Source of the DNA: Phytoseiulus persimilis
Taxonomy: Eukaryota > Arthropoda > Arachnida > Mesostigmata > Phytoseiidae
DNA: 64,000 bases
Direction: 5' to 3'
Assembly (NCBI GenBank): GCA_037576195.1
Contig: CM075102.1
Location: 124,001-188,000 of the forward strand
Positions 22,412-33,300 of the stretch are shown one piece after another. Numbering within the stretch: position 1 is the stretch's first letter; the number at the start of each line of letters is the position of its first letter. Below the pieces are notes generated by a model, which was given only the letters and a program-made list of their open reading frames with translations, made no database searches and was not told the origin of the DNA. A program made the translations under genes and the position numbers.

Positions 22412-22475
22412 AGTAGACGAGGACACACCAAACGCCACGTTTCAACGAGCAATGAACGACAAAGCAACGATGACA

Positions 22476-22506
22476 ACTGAGCGCCCTGTCTGACTCTACT
22501 TTTATA
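22476..22506 (-). promoter_or_regulatory. TATA box and initiator of the Gly-rich gene
   Basis: On the minus strand CCATATAAAAG (TATA at about 22499-22506) is followed about 25-28 bases later by CTCAGTTG (22474-22481). That contains TCAGT, the arthropod initiator core. The first ATG lies about 65 bases downstream. The spacing is right for a focused core promoter. Confidence 0.75.
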
Positions 22507-22511
22507 TGGGA

Positions 22512-24170
22512 GCTCCAGTCGGAGCAAAACGATGATGAGAAAGGGGCCCAGCGAGGGCTGCCGTCGCAGATCCAACAACAGGAGAACTCTTCAACTGAAT
22601 TCCCACTCTTAGGAAATATGAAACCCGTTAAGAATTGTGCCCAGCGTGAAAGGCACGCTGGGGCTTCAAACTGGTGAATCCCGGACTTCATTGACGGTCA
22701 GTCGTCCGCGCAAGGTGTGGCTCGAAACTGAAGTAACTCGCGTCTCACTTGACTTGATCTGACTTAACTGTCGTCCAATTCTCAGGATTCAATATTGACA
22801 AACTGTGAAGTCTCATGGAAAAAGAAAGATGTTCCGACCCCCTTCCACTGAAGATGGACGGATGCATTCGACGACGGCGTTGGCTGCCTGTGAAGAATAC
22901 ACGGGGGTTCGGGGCATCGTTTGCCCGTCGACGAGTAGGGGCATCCCCGAGTCCCTCTTCATCCGTCGCTGCTGGGTTCTAGCTCGGCCTGCATGGCATA
23001 CCACATGTATGGAAGAACAAGTTCATACCACAGCTCGGACGTCATCATGGCATGGCGGCGAGCTCATCAGAGGCTCGACTTGCCTCGGAGGTCAAGCTGC
23101 GGTTCGATCGGGGAAGATATGATCACAGAGACGATTCCGCGATTAATTCGGTGAGTGGAATCGAATCAGGAGGTCGTCAACCCCCTGCTGCATGAAGTTC
23201 CATCAGATATCAATGGGCAGGCCTACTCTCCAGGAAAAGGACTCTCCGTTCGTCAGTCGCCGTTGGTGGAGCGTGCCGGAGTCTCGACATGAGCTGAAAT
23301 ACCGGGCGGTTTGAATCCGGTACTGCAGGTCGGTCGTTGGGCCTCTGCCAAAAACCTCATTTTCCATATTCCGAGTTTGAATAGAAGTTTCCCTAAATTG
23401 TGGCATGCTATTGATCAAGTTCGAATGTCCGAGAGCTCCTGGAGCTTCCAAAACGCCGCCTGCAGAGTGGAGTGACCCTTCCTCGGTTTCAGGATGATCT
23501 CGCACCCGGAAGAGACCGCGGCTAAGCTGGCGAAAGGCAACCCATACATGAATTAATCCCTGTTCGACAGCGACAGCTCAGAAACCTCTGACGCAGTTTT
23601 CATTCCGCTTCTGCAGCTCTCGCCGGCGAGTTCCAATGCTCAGGAGCCCGTGGGTTGGAGGAGCGCTCGTGAGACCGTCGAGTGGAGGGCGTTACGTTGG
23701 ACCAGGCTTCCTCGAACTCGGAAGAATCGAAACAGTTAGGGAGATGATCTCCTTCCAGCACGCAGAGTAGCGGGAACTGATATCGAGTACGGCTCACAAT
23801 CAGCTGAACTTCTAAACTCGTAGGGGCAGGAGGGCAGTGTTGCTCCTGAAGTCGTGTTGCCGCGGAATCATCCGCGTGGCAGATATCCTCCGCCGATCCA
23901 TTTCATACGTCCCTCTAAGAAATTCCCTTCAGGACCGATTCAAAGAGGGAGACGACGCGAGCATCCTGACTCCGGTGAACCAGAACGCTGCTCGTTCGGT
24001 GCATCGCTCGGCTCAGAGCTTCGACAACGTCCGGCTCCCGCAGCAGTCTGTGGCAATTGTTGCGGGCGAGCGCATCTCGCTCGCTTTTGTTGCGGAACAC
24101 AATGTTTGCTCTTACGCGATTTTGAATAGAATGTCCAGTCTTTCAACACTCAAGCGAATTGAGTTCTCAA
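22512..24170. other. Intergenic, unresolved open frames
   Basis: The frame at 23837-24208 (+) and its antisense at 23915-24100 (-, with LLREPDVVEALSRAMHRTSS) both look mildly protein-like over the same bases. At most one can be real and neither has a recognisable domain or splice partner. The frame at 22805-23122 (+) is likewise unassigned. Confidence 0.4.
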
Positions 24171-24176
24171 TTTATT
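24171..24176 (-). terminator. Poly(A) signal of AMT
   Basis: AATAAA on the minus strand, 37 bases after the AMT stop codon. Confidence 0.75.
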
Positions 24177-24212
24177 CTGAGATTTGGCTCCTGTCAACGA
24201 ATACATGAACAT

Positions 24213-27200
24213 TCAGATGAAGTAATGAGTTTCCACGAACGGCATTTTGACAACGCTCGCCTTCAAAGTCTTGTTCCGAACTTTGACCGTCACCTCCGTT
24301 CCCACTTTCGAGAGTACCGTGGGAACGTATCCCATGGCGATGTTCTTCTCGAGGGAGGGCGAGGGTCCGCCCGACGTCACTAAGCCTGCAACATGAGTTG
24401 CTTGAATCATCACGGCGGAGTTGGATCGGATTTTTTCATCCGCTGAGTGTACCCACCAACAGGCGATGAAGCTCCATCAACGATCTCGCAGCCATGCCGC
24501 GCGGGTGCTCCGGGCTCCAAGAGGAGTCCGACCCTGCGTCGCTGGGGTTTCAGGGAGAGATGCTTCGTTATGATGTCATGGCCGGGGAATCCGCCTTGTT
24601 CGCGTCTCCGTTTCGCGACCGTCCAGGCCAGGCCGGCCTCGATTGGGGACGTCATTTCATCGATGTCGTTACCTGATCGAAGGAGATTTCTCAGTGAACG
24701 ACCGACCTATCAGGAGATCAAGTTCATAAAATGTCCCCACGAGGGAGCGGGTTCCACACGTTACACTGACTACGCACCGTACAGACAGAGCCCAGCCTCA
24801 AGCCGGAGTGTGTCCCGTGCGCCCAATCCTGCCAGCTTTGCGTCAGCGTCTTTGGATGCCAGCAACGCTTCGACGACCTCCTCAGATTTGGCAGCGGGAA
24901 CGGAAATTTCAACGCCGTCTTCTCCGGTGTATCCGCAGCGCGTCACCCTGCGACGAAGAGTTCATGAAAGCAATCCACTCCCCCAGCTTGACATTGTCCC
25001 GGTGGACGAGAAAAGAGGTTCAACCTGCAGTTTGGTACGCCGGCAACATCACACAAGGTCGTGCTCATGAACTTCAAAGTATTCATGTCACATGAAGCCA
25101 ACCCGGAGAGCAACTTGTGGGACTCCGGTCCTTGCACCGCGATGAGAACGTGGTCTGGAAAATGTGAGCTCGTTAAGCGAAGGAGAAGCGAGGTGGGTGG
25201 CGCAGTTGACTCACCCGTTGGTGAATTTCGAGCAGAAGCGCGATGCGAGTCAGGAGACGAATCCTTGAGCTTCTCTCCCCCGAGCGAGAGGGGTTCTGAC
25301 GTGTCGAGAACAAAGACACGAGAGGAGTTTCTGATACGCACCTCTGATGACCTCTAGCTCTACGCCTTCCCATTTGGACAGGTGGTGCCTGACGTGGGCG
25401 AGATCCTTTTCTGCGCAGCCTGCATTGCTCACGACGTAGAGATAATCGGGGGTCTTCGAAACAATCAAATCGTCGATGATACCGCCGGACGGCGTTGTGT
25501 AGACAGTCAAACTCCCTGTATTAGTTTTGAGACCCTGAGGAGTGGAGGGCTTCTTCAACGACAAGCCTGGGTTCGAGCATGGGGAAAACTAGATATTTCC
25601 AAAACTATATCTATAAACAACCTCGAGTCACCGAGCTTGGTTAATTATGGCAGTACCTGGATATCGGCGACGACAAGTGATTCCATGAACATCACCCGAT
25701 TGGGCCCATAGAGCTTCGTTTGTAGCATGTGCGAAACATCGAATATTGCCGCGTGTTTCCGCGTGTGCTTATGAGAGTCTGCGATAGATTGTGACGAGTA
25801 TTGCACAGGCATGGAATACCCGGCGAACGGAACCATCTGAGGAAGAAATAACAACGCATTGGTTTTTAGGTCTTGTACCACTATGGCATGACAACGAGCT
25901 GCCCCAATGCATGCCACAAGACGTCGGCGTGGAGTCGCAACCATATTCTTCATCGTAACGACAGCGTAGTGCAGCGAACAAATCGCCTCCTGAGCCAGTT
26001 ATATCAGATCCTGTGGTACCACCTGGAGACGGAGCTGCGCAACTCGGGGAGCGCAACGATCTGATCAACTTGTGGAGGGACGCATTTTCCGGGTTGAAGA
26101 AGGAGACTTCCCGATAACCAGCACGGTCCAGCAGCTCGCAGGTGATTCGTGAAGCTCAAGCGCATCTGTCCAGAAGCAGGGGACGTCTGCGGACATAAAG
26201 AGTCTCGCATCTAGAGATGGAGCCCATTGACCCTTGTTTGTACATTCATCGATTGATGGGTAACGGAATAGGACAGTCCAACGTTGTCCCAAGCCGCAGT
26301 GAAACTCTTCGACGGCTCAGTTGATTTAGCGATCCAACGAATATCGATGGCCACTCTGTGCCACTGCCGAAGATAATTTTTCCCTGGACTAAATCTCCGG
26401 AGGAGGTAGCGATCAGGAATCATCACTTGGTTGGACAAGATCGTACGGAGATCGTTTTTCCGACTCTCAACGTACGTTTGAGTCGGATAACACACGCGAG
26501 ACGGAACTTCGATGATGACCATTTTTCTGAAAACCCGACTCGCGTCCATTCAGCTTCATAGGCCTCAACACGTCGGGAACACATCAAACCCCCGTTCAAC
26601 GCGGTTCCGCTCTAACGCTGCTTTCTGTCCGGTCAACTTGCGAGTGAACATTGCGCTAAGCGCTCGACGAATGCTCTGGAGGACATCATGGATACATAGC
26701 TGGCCTCGACATTGCTTTCTCTTCAACCGTCAAAATAGCGGAATCGGTCCCATCTTTCCTCTCCCCGATGTCATCCCAGATCCCGCTATATTTCCCCCTC
26801 GCGACTCAAGCATCTGATTCATAGATGAGCATACTCACGGAGGAGGAGCTCATCAAAATTTTAGATGAAGCCGCATCACCTGGCCGTCGAACTTCTTGCA
26901 TCTCTGAGGTGGGGCCACAGCACGAGTCGGGGACAGCTCTCTGGGAAGGAAGTTTGAGGACGTGCAGACATGTCATGGATCGATTGCAGGAGAGCGATCC
27001 TACGGTGGAGACGGCCTCAACAGACCGTGTTTGAAGCAATGTCCTGATATCAGTTGTTGCTCGAAGGCGGGTTGAAGCAGTCGACTTTAGAAAGATTCCC
27101 TACGAAGCGGCGAAAGCTCGCCGTGGAATGACAGGAAGCCGACAGATCCACTTCCCCGGAGCCCTCAAGAAGATTCATCGGATATTCGAGCTAAAACCAT

Positions 27201-28046
27201 ACATGAGCGATGAGATACTCCTATCTGTGATTCAGCTACATCGAGATGAGATTTTCATATCAAATGAATTTATATTCCCCCACGTTGTCTCGATCTGATT
27301 CCTGCATCGCTATATCAACCAAGTTGGAGCGGTCCCGCTCAACGCGTTTTCGCTTAGCGCTCTTCTTCATGGAACGTAACTCCGCGAGAAACGGGGGCTC
27401 GGTGTGCTCGGAGTTCGGAGCTTACATATTCTCAACCGTGATCTCAGGCGAAGATATGATCATTTCAAAACGACATTGACTTCGTCCCGGCTGAGTGTGC
27501 CGGTCTGAGGTCGCTTCCTCGACCTGACTTTCGACTGCCCGCTCCGGCGAAATCCACCACTGCGCACCTATTCCTCGAACAATCGCGTGCAGAACATGTC
27601 GAATCTGATGAGATCGACCCGTTCTCTGGGGCTTTTGGAAAGGGGTCCATGGTCACGGAGTTCTTTAGCGTATATCCACGTCAATATGTGGTTTTGCTAG
27701 GAACTCGAGGAGGAAAGTCAGGTTTTGGAATAGAAAATGCTGAAGGAGATTCCAGGTTTAAGACGGATCGCTCCGAGCCCGTTTGCTGGTCAAGCTTCCG
27801 GACTCTCGTGGTTGCGGGGCGAACGAACTCATCAGCACAGAACGTGAACTAAAGAAGCCGAATAAACTTCTAAGACAAGCCGATAAAAACTGAGCGCGCC
27901 CTCCAGCCGCTCATTTTTCCGCCGTGACGAGCACTCACCTTCCCGCCGTGCTTGACATGGAAATCATGAAGCGGTGTTTTCAGCAGAGTGTCAGAACTGT
28001 AAGGTCTCAGCTGTGAACGGATCAAGAATGTCCAGGGCTTCCACAT
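24213..28046 (-). CDS. AMT: Aminomethyltransferase (glycine cleavage T protein), 7 exons
   Basis: A mitochondrial enzyme. It takes the aminomethyl group from lipoylated H protein, releases ammonia and forms methylene-tetrahydrofolate. Exons (minus): 27939-28046, 25657-25836, 25342-25552, 25025-25154, 24778-24947, 24457-24672 and 24213-24385. All phases close, giving 395 aa against about 400 in animals. Exon 1 encodes an Arg-containing targeting peptide ([19 protein letters not shown]) and the start of the fold ([12 protein letters not shown]). Landmarks: [19 protein letters not shown] (the Asp that activates folate), [41 protein letters not shown], and the C-terminal [15 protein letters not shown] with [11 protein letters not shown]. 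The acceptor of exon 3 (TTGAAG|AAG) has a weak pyrimidine tract and is the least certain junction. Intron 1 is 2.1 kb, far longer than the others, and contains coding-like sequence on the other strand. Confidence 0.96.
27040..27852 (+). other. Coding-like block on + strand inside AMT intron 1
   Basis: Two open stretches look translated but are unassigned. 27040-27291 reads ...[20 protein letters not shown], then [18 protein letters not shown] and [16 protein letters not shown] to a stop. 27455-27852 reads [20 protein letters not shown]..., then [20 protein letters not shown] and [17 protein letters not shown] to a stop. A short upstream frame (26825-27034) begins [17 protein letters not shown] could not join them with consistent splice phases and I recognise no domain. 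They may be exons of a nested gene or a decayed element. Composition and lack of low-complexity sequence are the only support. Confidence 0.35.
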
Positions 28047-29608
28047 CTTTGCTCGGTTTCCTATTTTCTATCTCACGATGGAGTCCCTCGAGAGAGCATG
28101 TTTGGAGCGACGGAATCTTCTACCTGCTATCAGTAGAGATGAGATATGATTCGCTAGATATGGTCGATACCAAAGAGTCGTTGAGCATAGTCGCGGAGCA
28201 GAGGGAGCGAGTGGGGGGGGGGGGGGGGAGGGCAACGCGATCCGCGTCTTTCGATGGAATCCGCCACCGTTCCATCCCCATCTGAAGGACATGTCTGTGA
28301 GTTTTAGAGTGCTGGTCCATCAGCGGAAGCCATTCTTTGGATCTCATAACAATGTCCATTGGTTTCGAGGGCATGCCTGCTCATGTTCTAAATTTCCAAA
28401 TAGTGAACATCTTTCAGAGAGAGGGTGCCGTTTATAAACTGTTGACGGCGGGAACCCGCTGAAAATAATCGATATCATCATGAGGTTCCGCATGAGCACG
28501 TTCCATCCAGACCTGGCAAGTTGCCATGCGGGCTGCTACTGTTCCAGTTTGATGCTCCATCCGGTTGAGTTTGCAGCGGCCGGATCTCCTGTTCGCGAGA
28601 AGAATTGCCCAAATGCGAGTCTGAGGCGATCACCAGCGGATGATATTCTCCTTCCCTCAATGCGAATCGATCGCCACGACCTGCCACGAGATGATAGCGC
28701 AAACTACCTTTCCTCTCTTTTTTCAGGCCTCCGAGGAGGTTTTCCAACCTAGCGCGGGAGTTATGCAACCCTAAATTGGTCAATGTGGCCCGATCACGCC
28801 TTGCCCTCTTACTTCGGCCATATAATAAACGCATTTTCATTTTTTTGAGAGCACAGCATGGAGTTTATTCATCTGCGAAGAACTCCCAGGGGTCGCCTTC
28901 CATTCTGTGCTGCACACATCATTCTACATTAATTGCATAGTATAGTCGGACGAAACGGGGGATCCGCTCCATGAAGAAACATCTCTCCCTCATCTCGTCC
29001 ATTGAGAGGGGTAGAAGAGCGAATGGAAAGATAGTGGACATTCACGTCGTCGATGATAACTCCGAAACACTCCTACTTTCAATAAATTAACAATAAATAA
29101 TCCCCTGAATCCCGGATTCTACGATTCTACAATGACACACTCTCTGAGGAACGGAGGGCCTGATCGGGAGAGCTCGGACTGAGGAGGCAGTCAGCAGAGC
29201 TCTGTTCGCATCAATGTACATAAGTAAGCACCAGCAACACAGTCGCATACCGGATCGAGAGTATCGCAACAGCTCACCAGATGATAATCAATTTGGCACT
29301 TGCCGGCAACACTGCGCAGAGAGTACAAGTCGGAGTCAGGAACGACGCGACGCTAGCGATCTAGGACAAGGGTGGACGCTCTAAAACAAGTCAACGTTCG
29401 CGCCCATCTTGTGCTTCATGTCAGCCCATGGAGGAAATTATCCCGGCTCAAGTCAGGAATTAGGTAGTAGCTGTCCTTAGACTCCCTTCATTCACGTACT
29501 CGGGGTTGAAGAACGTAATTCACGGCAGATTCAACCTATAGCTCTGTTTCCAGTGTGTACGCTGGGCGAAAAATTCGAATGATACCGGCGCTCGGGGGAC
29601 ACCACCGC
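28047..29608. other. Intergenic between AMT and the 148-aa gene
   Basis: No gene recognised. It contains a run of 16 G at 28213-28228. A minus-strand AATAAA at about 28863-28868 could be a distal poly(A) site for the gene at 29609-30174. Plus-strand AATAAA copies lie near 29082-29098. Confidence 0.5.
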
Positions 29609-30174
29609 TCAAACGTTGTTCCGCATGAAATGCCTGACGTCGTCGGGATGCATGACCGTATGACTGTGAATCGCTCTCTTCAGGAAGTCGAGGATCGGAT
29701 CGTGAGAACGTGACCTCATGCTCAATGTCTCTAATAAGCTCGTTAGCTGGCGAGTCAGGTTGCACTGCGGTGCCGACTTCGATTTGCCGTTGTCGCTCAG
29801 GAGAGACGGACTTTGATCGACCTAGAAGGCAGGTAACATACTTCGAACTTCTTCATAACATAATTATCTGGCGTGCTGAGGAATTCAGTCATGGCTACTC
29901 GTGCCTCTGAGAATCTCGTCATGAGGTCGTCGTACTCGCAGAATTCTGCCGGATCCTGTTTTTAAAAAGAATTGGGGTAAGCCGACCTCTATCTTACCTG
30001 GCCATCCGGCCGGCTCCCGTTTTGTGTACCTGTTGCTCCAAGCATTTCGGAATTCCGAACGACGCTCCCGCCGTCGTTCAACCCGTCTTCAGACTCAGTC
30101 CGTTTCTGTGGAGCGTAGCAAAGCGAAGCGTTGAGTTCAAAGCAGGGACTGACTGGGATAGCGGAGTTAGTCAT
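29609..30174 (-). CDS. Unrecognised 148-aa protein, 3 exons
   Basis: Exons (minus) are 29998-30174, 29842-29955 and 29609-29764, all phase 0, with introns of 42 and 77 bp. The first 59 residues are polar and probably disordered (SEDGLNDGGS, NGSRPDGQ). Residues about 60-148 look like an all-helical domain: EYDDLMTRFSEARVAMTEFL, then KKFECNLTRQLTSLLETLS, and finally LDFLKRAIHSHTVMHPDDVR ending NNV. There is no signal peptide or membrane helix. I do not recognise the family; a small helical adaptor or complex subunit would fit but is a guess. A competing reading that ignores the 77-bp intron leaves a long overlapping frame (29520-29825), but the spliced path has far better coding character. It is transcribed away from its AMT neighbour's promoter, with its own promoter just upstream of 30174. 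Confidence 0.75.
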
Positions 30175-30251
30175 AGTTGAGCTAGTTTCGCTGCGGTCTG
30201 GGAAGCTTTGAGGCCATTCAAGGATAGATGAAGAGAGGAAAAATACACAGA

Positions 30252-30257
30252 TTTATT
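30252..30257 (-). terminator. Poly(A) signal of the VWC/mucin gene
   Basis: AATAAA on the minus strand, about 120 bases after the stop at 30379-30381. It lies only about 80 bases upstream of the next gene's start codon (30174), so the two minus-strand genes are tightly packed. Confidence 0.7.
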
Positions 30258-30378
30258 CAGCAAACTCTCGATCGCCACATCAGGAATGCGAGACCTCGAC
30301 TGAGACGATCGGAGTATACTGCACGCTTCCAGGAACATGGCTCATTCCTCGAGAGTCGGCAGCTCTTCCTCTTGAACA

Positions 30379-33300
30379 TCATTTCGTGGCCTGCTTCGTG
30401 GGGCGCACACCCTGTGCTGTTACGTCGTCAGCTGATGAACTCTCATCATTACTTAGAATCGCTATATCTGTCTGAGCCACTATTACCGGAGTCGATGTCC
30501 GATCGGTTGGATCCTCGGTACGTTTGTTCGTCGTTGCTGTCGATTCCGAGGATGACGATACCTGCGATCACAAGCGATTCGGTCAGCGGGCTGTGCGGAA
30601 TAGTCAAGCTCGAGAGGGGCTGAGAACTCGGCACTCAATGAACGAAAACTCACAGCGTCCGGTGGAGTGGGTGTCTCCGAAGATGAAGTACTGCTCGAAG
30701 ACGATGACGGCGTTATCTCCGATGAAGGAGTCGTCGTCGTACCTGGAGGAATGATTCAAAATCAGGAGGGTTCCCAGCCCCGAATCCGTCCATGAGAACG
30801 TTCAACGAAAGGCTCTTTTCGGCTGCGATAGCGCAGCCTGCGCCGGAGCCCAGGGCAACGTAGACTCGATTCGCCGTCGCGACATCGATCGCTCGACGAG
30901 AGGAACAAAGGATCCGAAGCCTCAATCAGCTCTGATTTCGCGCAATACGGAAAATGAGGAAAATACAGGGCACAATCTGTAGTCTGTGTAACAGACTCAT
31001 GGATTTCTACGTAATTCTAACCGTATCCTCCGTAGGTCCCATACGTGGGGAAATCAGGTCTAGCCACGATGCTCTCCAAGGAGAGAATCACCAACCTGTC
31101 TGCTCGACCAGCTCAGATCGACTCGCGGAGTCTTTCTCCAACGTTTCACGCAATAGACGGAGTGCTTCTTCTTCGGTGATGTTCATCGGAGGAGGCCCAT
31201 CATCGCCCTCACCCAGGAGCGGTTTGAACTCTGGAACGATTATGTCTTCGTCGTCGTTCTTCTGAGGAGGCATCGGAGTTGTTGGAGGTGGCTGAGAATC
31301 TGGAACACCCCAACAGATTTCGTGAGAACGGAGCTCAGGGTTCTGGAACGGGTGGGCAAGATCGGGAATCGGGGGAGACATGGGGAACCCCGGGCGGCCG
31401 CCCGGTTTCTCCCCGGCGGGAGCTCACAATCCTCGACGGCGACCGGGATCTTCTGGCCGGCGAAAAGTGCGTCGATCATGTCCTGCGTGATGTAGGTACT
31501 CTTCTCTCCTGAATCGAGGGAACGTGTGAGAGACCCCGGAATAGCCTCACATATACCTTCATGAACCAATGGATTCAAAATACATACTAAGCTCAGTCGG
31601 CGCAGTCCGCGAGCGAGAAATTTTCGTGACGTTCGCCGCAGCCTTGTCGTAGAAGTTCCTGTAGTGGGTTTCAAGGAGTTCTACAGCTCGACGAAATTCA
31701 TCGAGCTCCCAGTCCGCGATTTGTGGCGATGCGGACGAGGACGCCTATGTGCGATCAGTTGAGTTATGATTTCGACTCGGATCTTGCTTGGATCGTTATA
31801 GATTTAATCATCGATGCCACGCTGCCTAGCTCACCTTGCGGAAAATGGACTTGGTGACAGCGGTGAGCTTTTGCGTAACGTCATCGATACGGGTGACGTC
31901 ATCTTCGGAAATGTGGCGCATGTCCTTTTCGGGGAGCGCCGTAAGAGCGCTCGTGGTGGGCGGCAGCGGGCTCGACTCCGTGGCTTGAGCGATGATCGCC
32001 GTCGGTTTTGGCGGCGGTGTTGTCGTCGTCGTCGTCGTGGTCGTAGTTGTCGGAGGGGAACTCGCTTCCGTTGTTCGGGGTGTCGTCGTCGACGTTGTTG
32101 TTCTTACCGTCGTCGTAGTTGTAGATGCGGGAGTTGTGGAAGTGAATGTTATCCGCGTGTCAGCAGTGGTCAGTTCGATCGAGGGGGTCGTTCCCGGTGT
32201 GGTTGTTGTCTCGCGCACAGTGCTTTGAGGGCTTGTTGCGTCCGTTATTTTTCGATCAGAATTCTGATCCTCGTCGATGAAAATCGCAGTTTTCCCTTCG
32301 CTCGTTCGAGCTGGAGAGAAGAGAAAAGTGTTCGCGTGATTATTCCTCACTGGATAGCTCTACATTATTTCCGGAAGACCTCCGAGGCTCGTGCGAGGTT
32401 CCACTTTTTTGGATGACGCCGAGGATACTGGCGCCAGTACGAGCTCCTAAGTGCAGACATGAGAGCTCCGGGACCCAGCCGAACTCAGATAGTTTACATA
32501 ACATCCTCAAATACCGCAGAGGCTCAGAATCCCTGGTTTGAAGTGACATATTGAATCTGACATTCTAAGGTTTGGGTCTTGATCTCACCTGAAGATTCTA
32601 TCGGGCTAGTCGTTGTAGGAGGAGTGGTACTGCTCTCAGGTCCCCGAACTGGAATTATCATTGTTGAAGTTATCGGCCGAGAGTGATTCGAGCACATCTT
32701 GAAAAGTCAACACTTGAAGTGTGTCTCAGCGAACTAGCTTCGCTCTTCGAATTCTCTCTTGGAAAGGGAGCGTGAGTTCCCTTCGATGTGGGGAGAGTTG
32801 ATCTCCAACGAATGCGACTGAGGCAGATGGTTCCAACGAGGTCAACCGCTCTGGACCCTGGTGGCAGCGACCGTGAGGGAAGTTACAGTTTTGTCAACGT
32901 AACCAACTGACCTTCTCGTTGTCTTTGCGAGTCTGATATTTCATTTTCACGATCAGGAGCGGCGGGGGGATTGCCTAGCAGATGGAACGGGTGGAAGAAA
33001 CGAGTGAGAACCGAGGCTGAATATGGCTTCGTTGAATCATGCTCTTCGAAGCTGAAAGTCACATGACGGGAGCTTGCACGCCAGACTCAGAAAGTGACCT
33101 CCCAGAAACCAGAGCCCGCCAATATTCACAGGAGCTGAGAGTCGCACGTCAGGCAGGCGGATTTTAGCTCAAGAGTCTGAGCCGTGGAGCTCGAACTGAG
33201 CTTACCAGTGAAATAGTAATTCGGTCTAACCGGAGGTGGAATGGTCAAGCTGAAGCGACTGTCTTCACCTCGAGGGAACACGTCTCCTTGTCCCAGCGCG

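Noticed and set aside
28213..28228. Run of 16 G as a functional G-quadruplex promoter element
   Set aside because: A pure homopolymer is more simply explained as a slippage tract (or sequencing error). It lies 170 bp upstream of AMT but nothing else supports a regulatory role.
29520..29825. 81-codon minus-strand frame as the last exon of the 148-aa gene
   Set aside because: Reaching it would need a 20-bp intron or a frameshift. A 77-bp intron with good sites leads to a different frame with better coding character.
31992..32228. Val-rich plus-strand frame (V/G runs)
   Set aside because: It is the antisense of the Thr-rich exon of the VWC/mucin gene.
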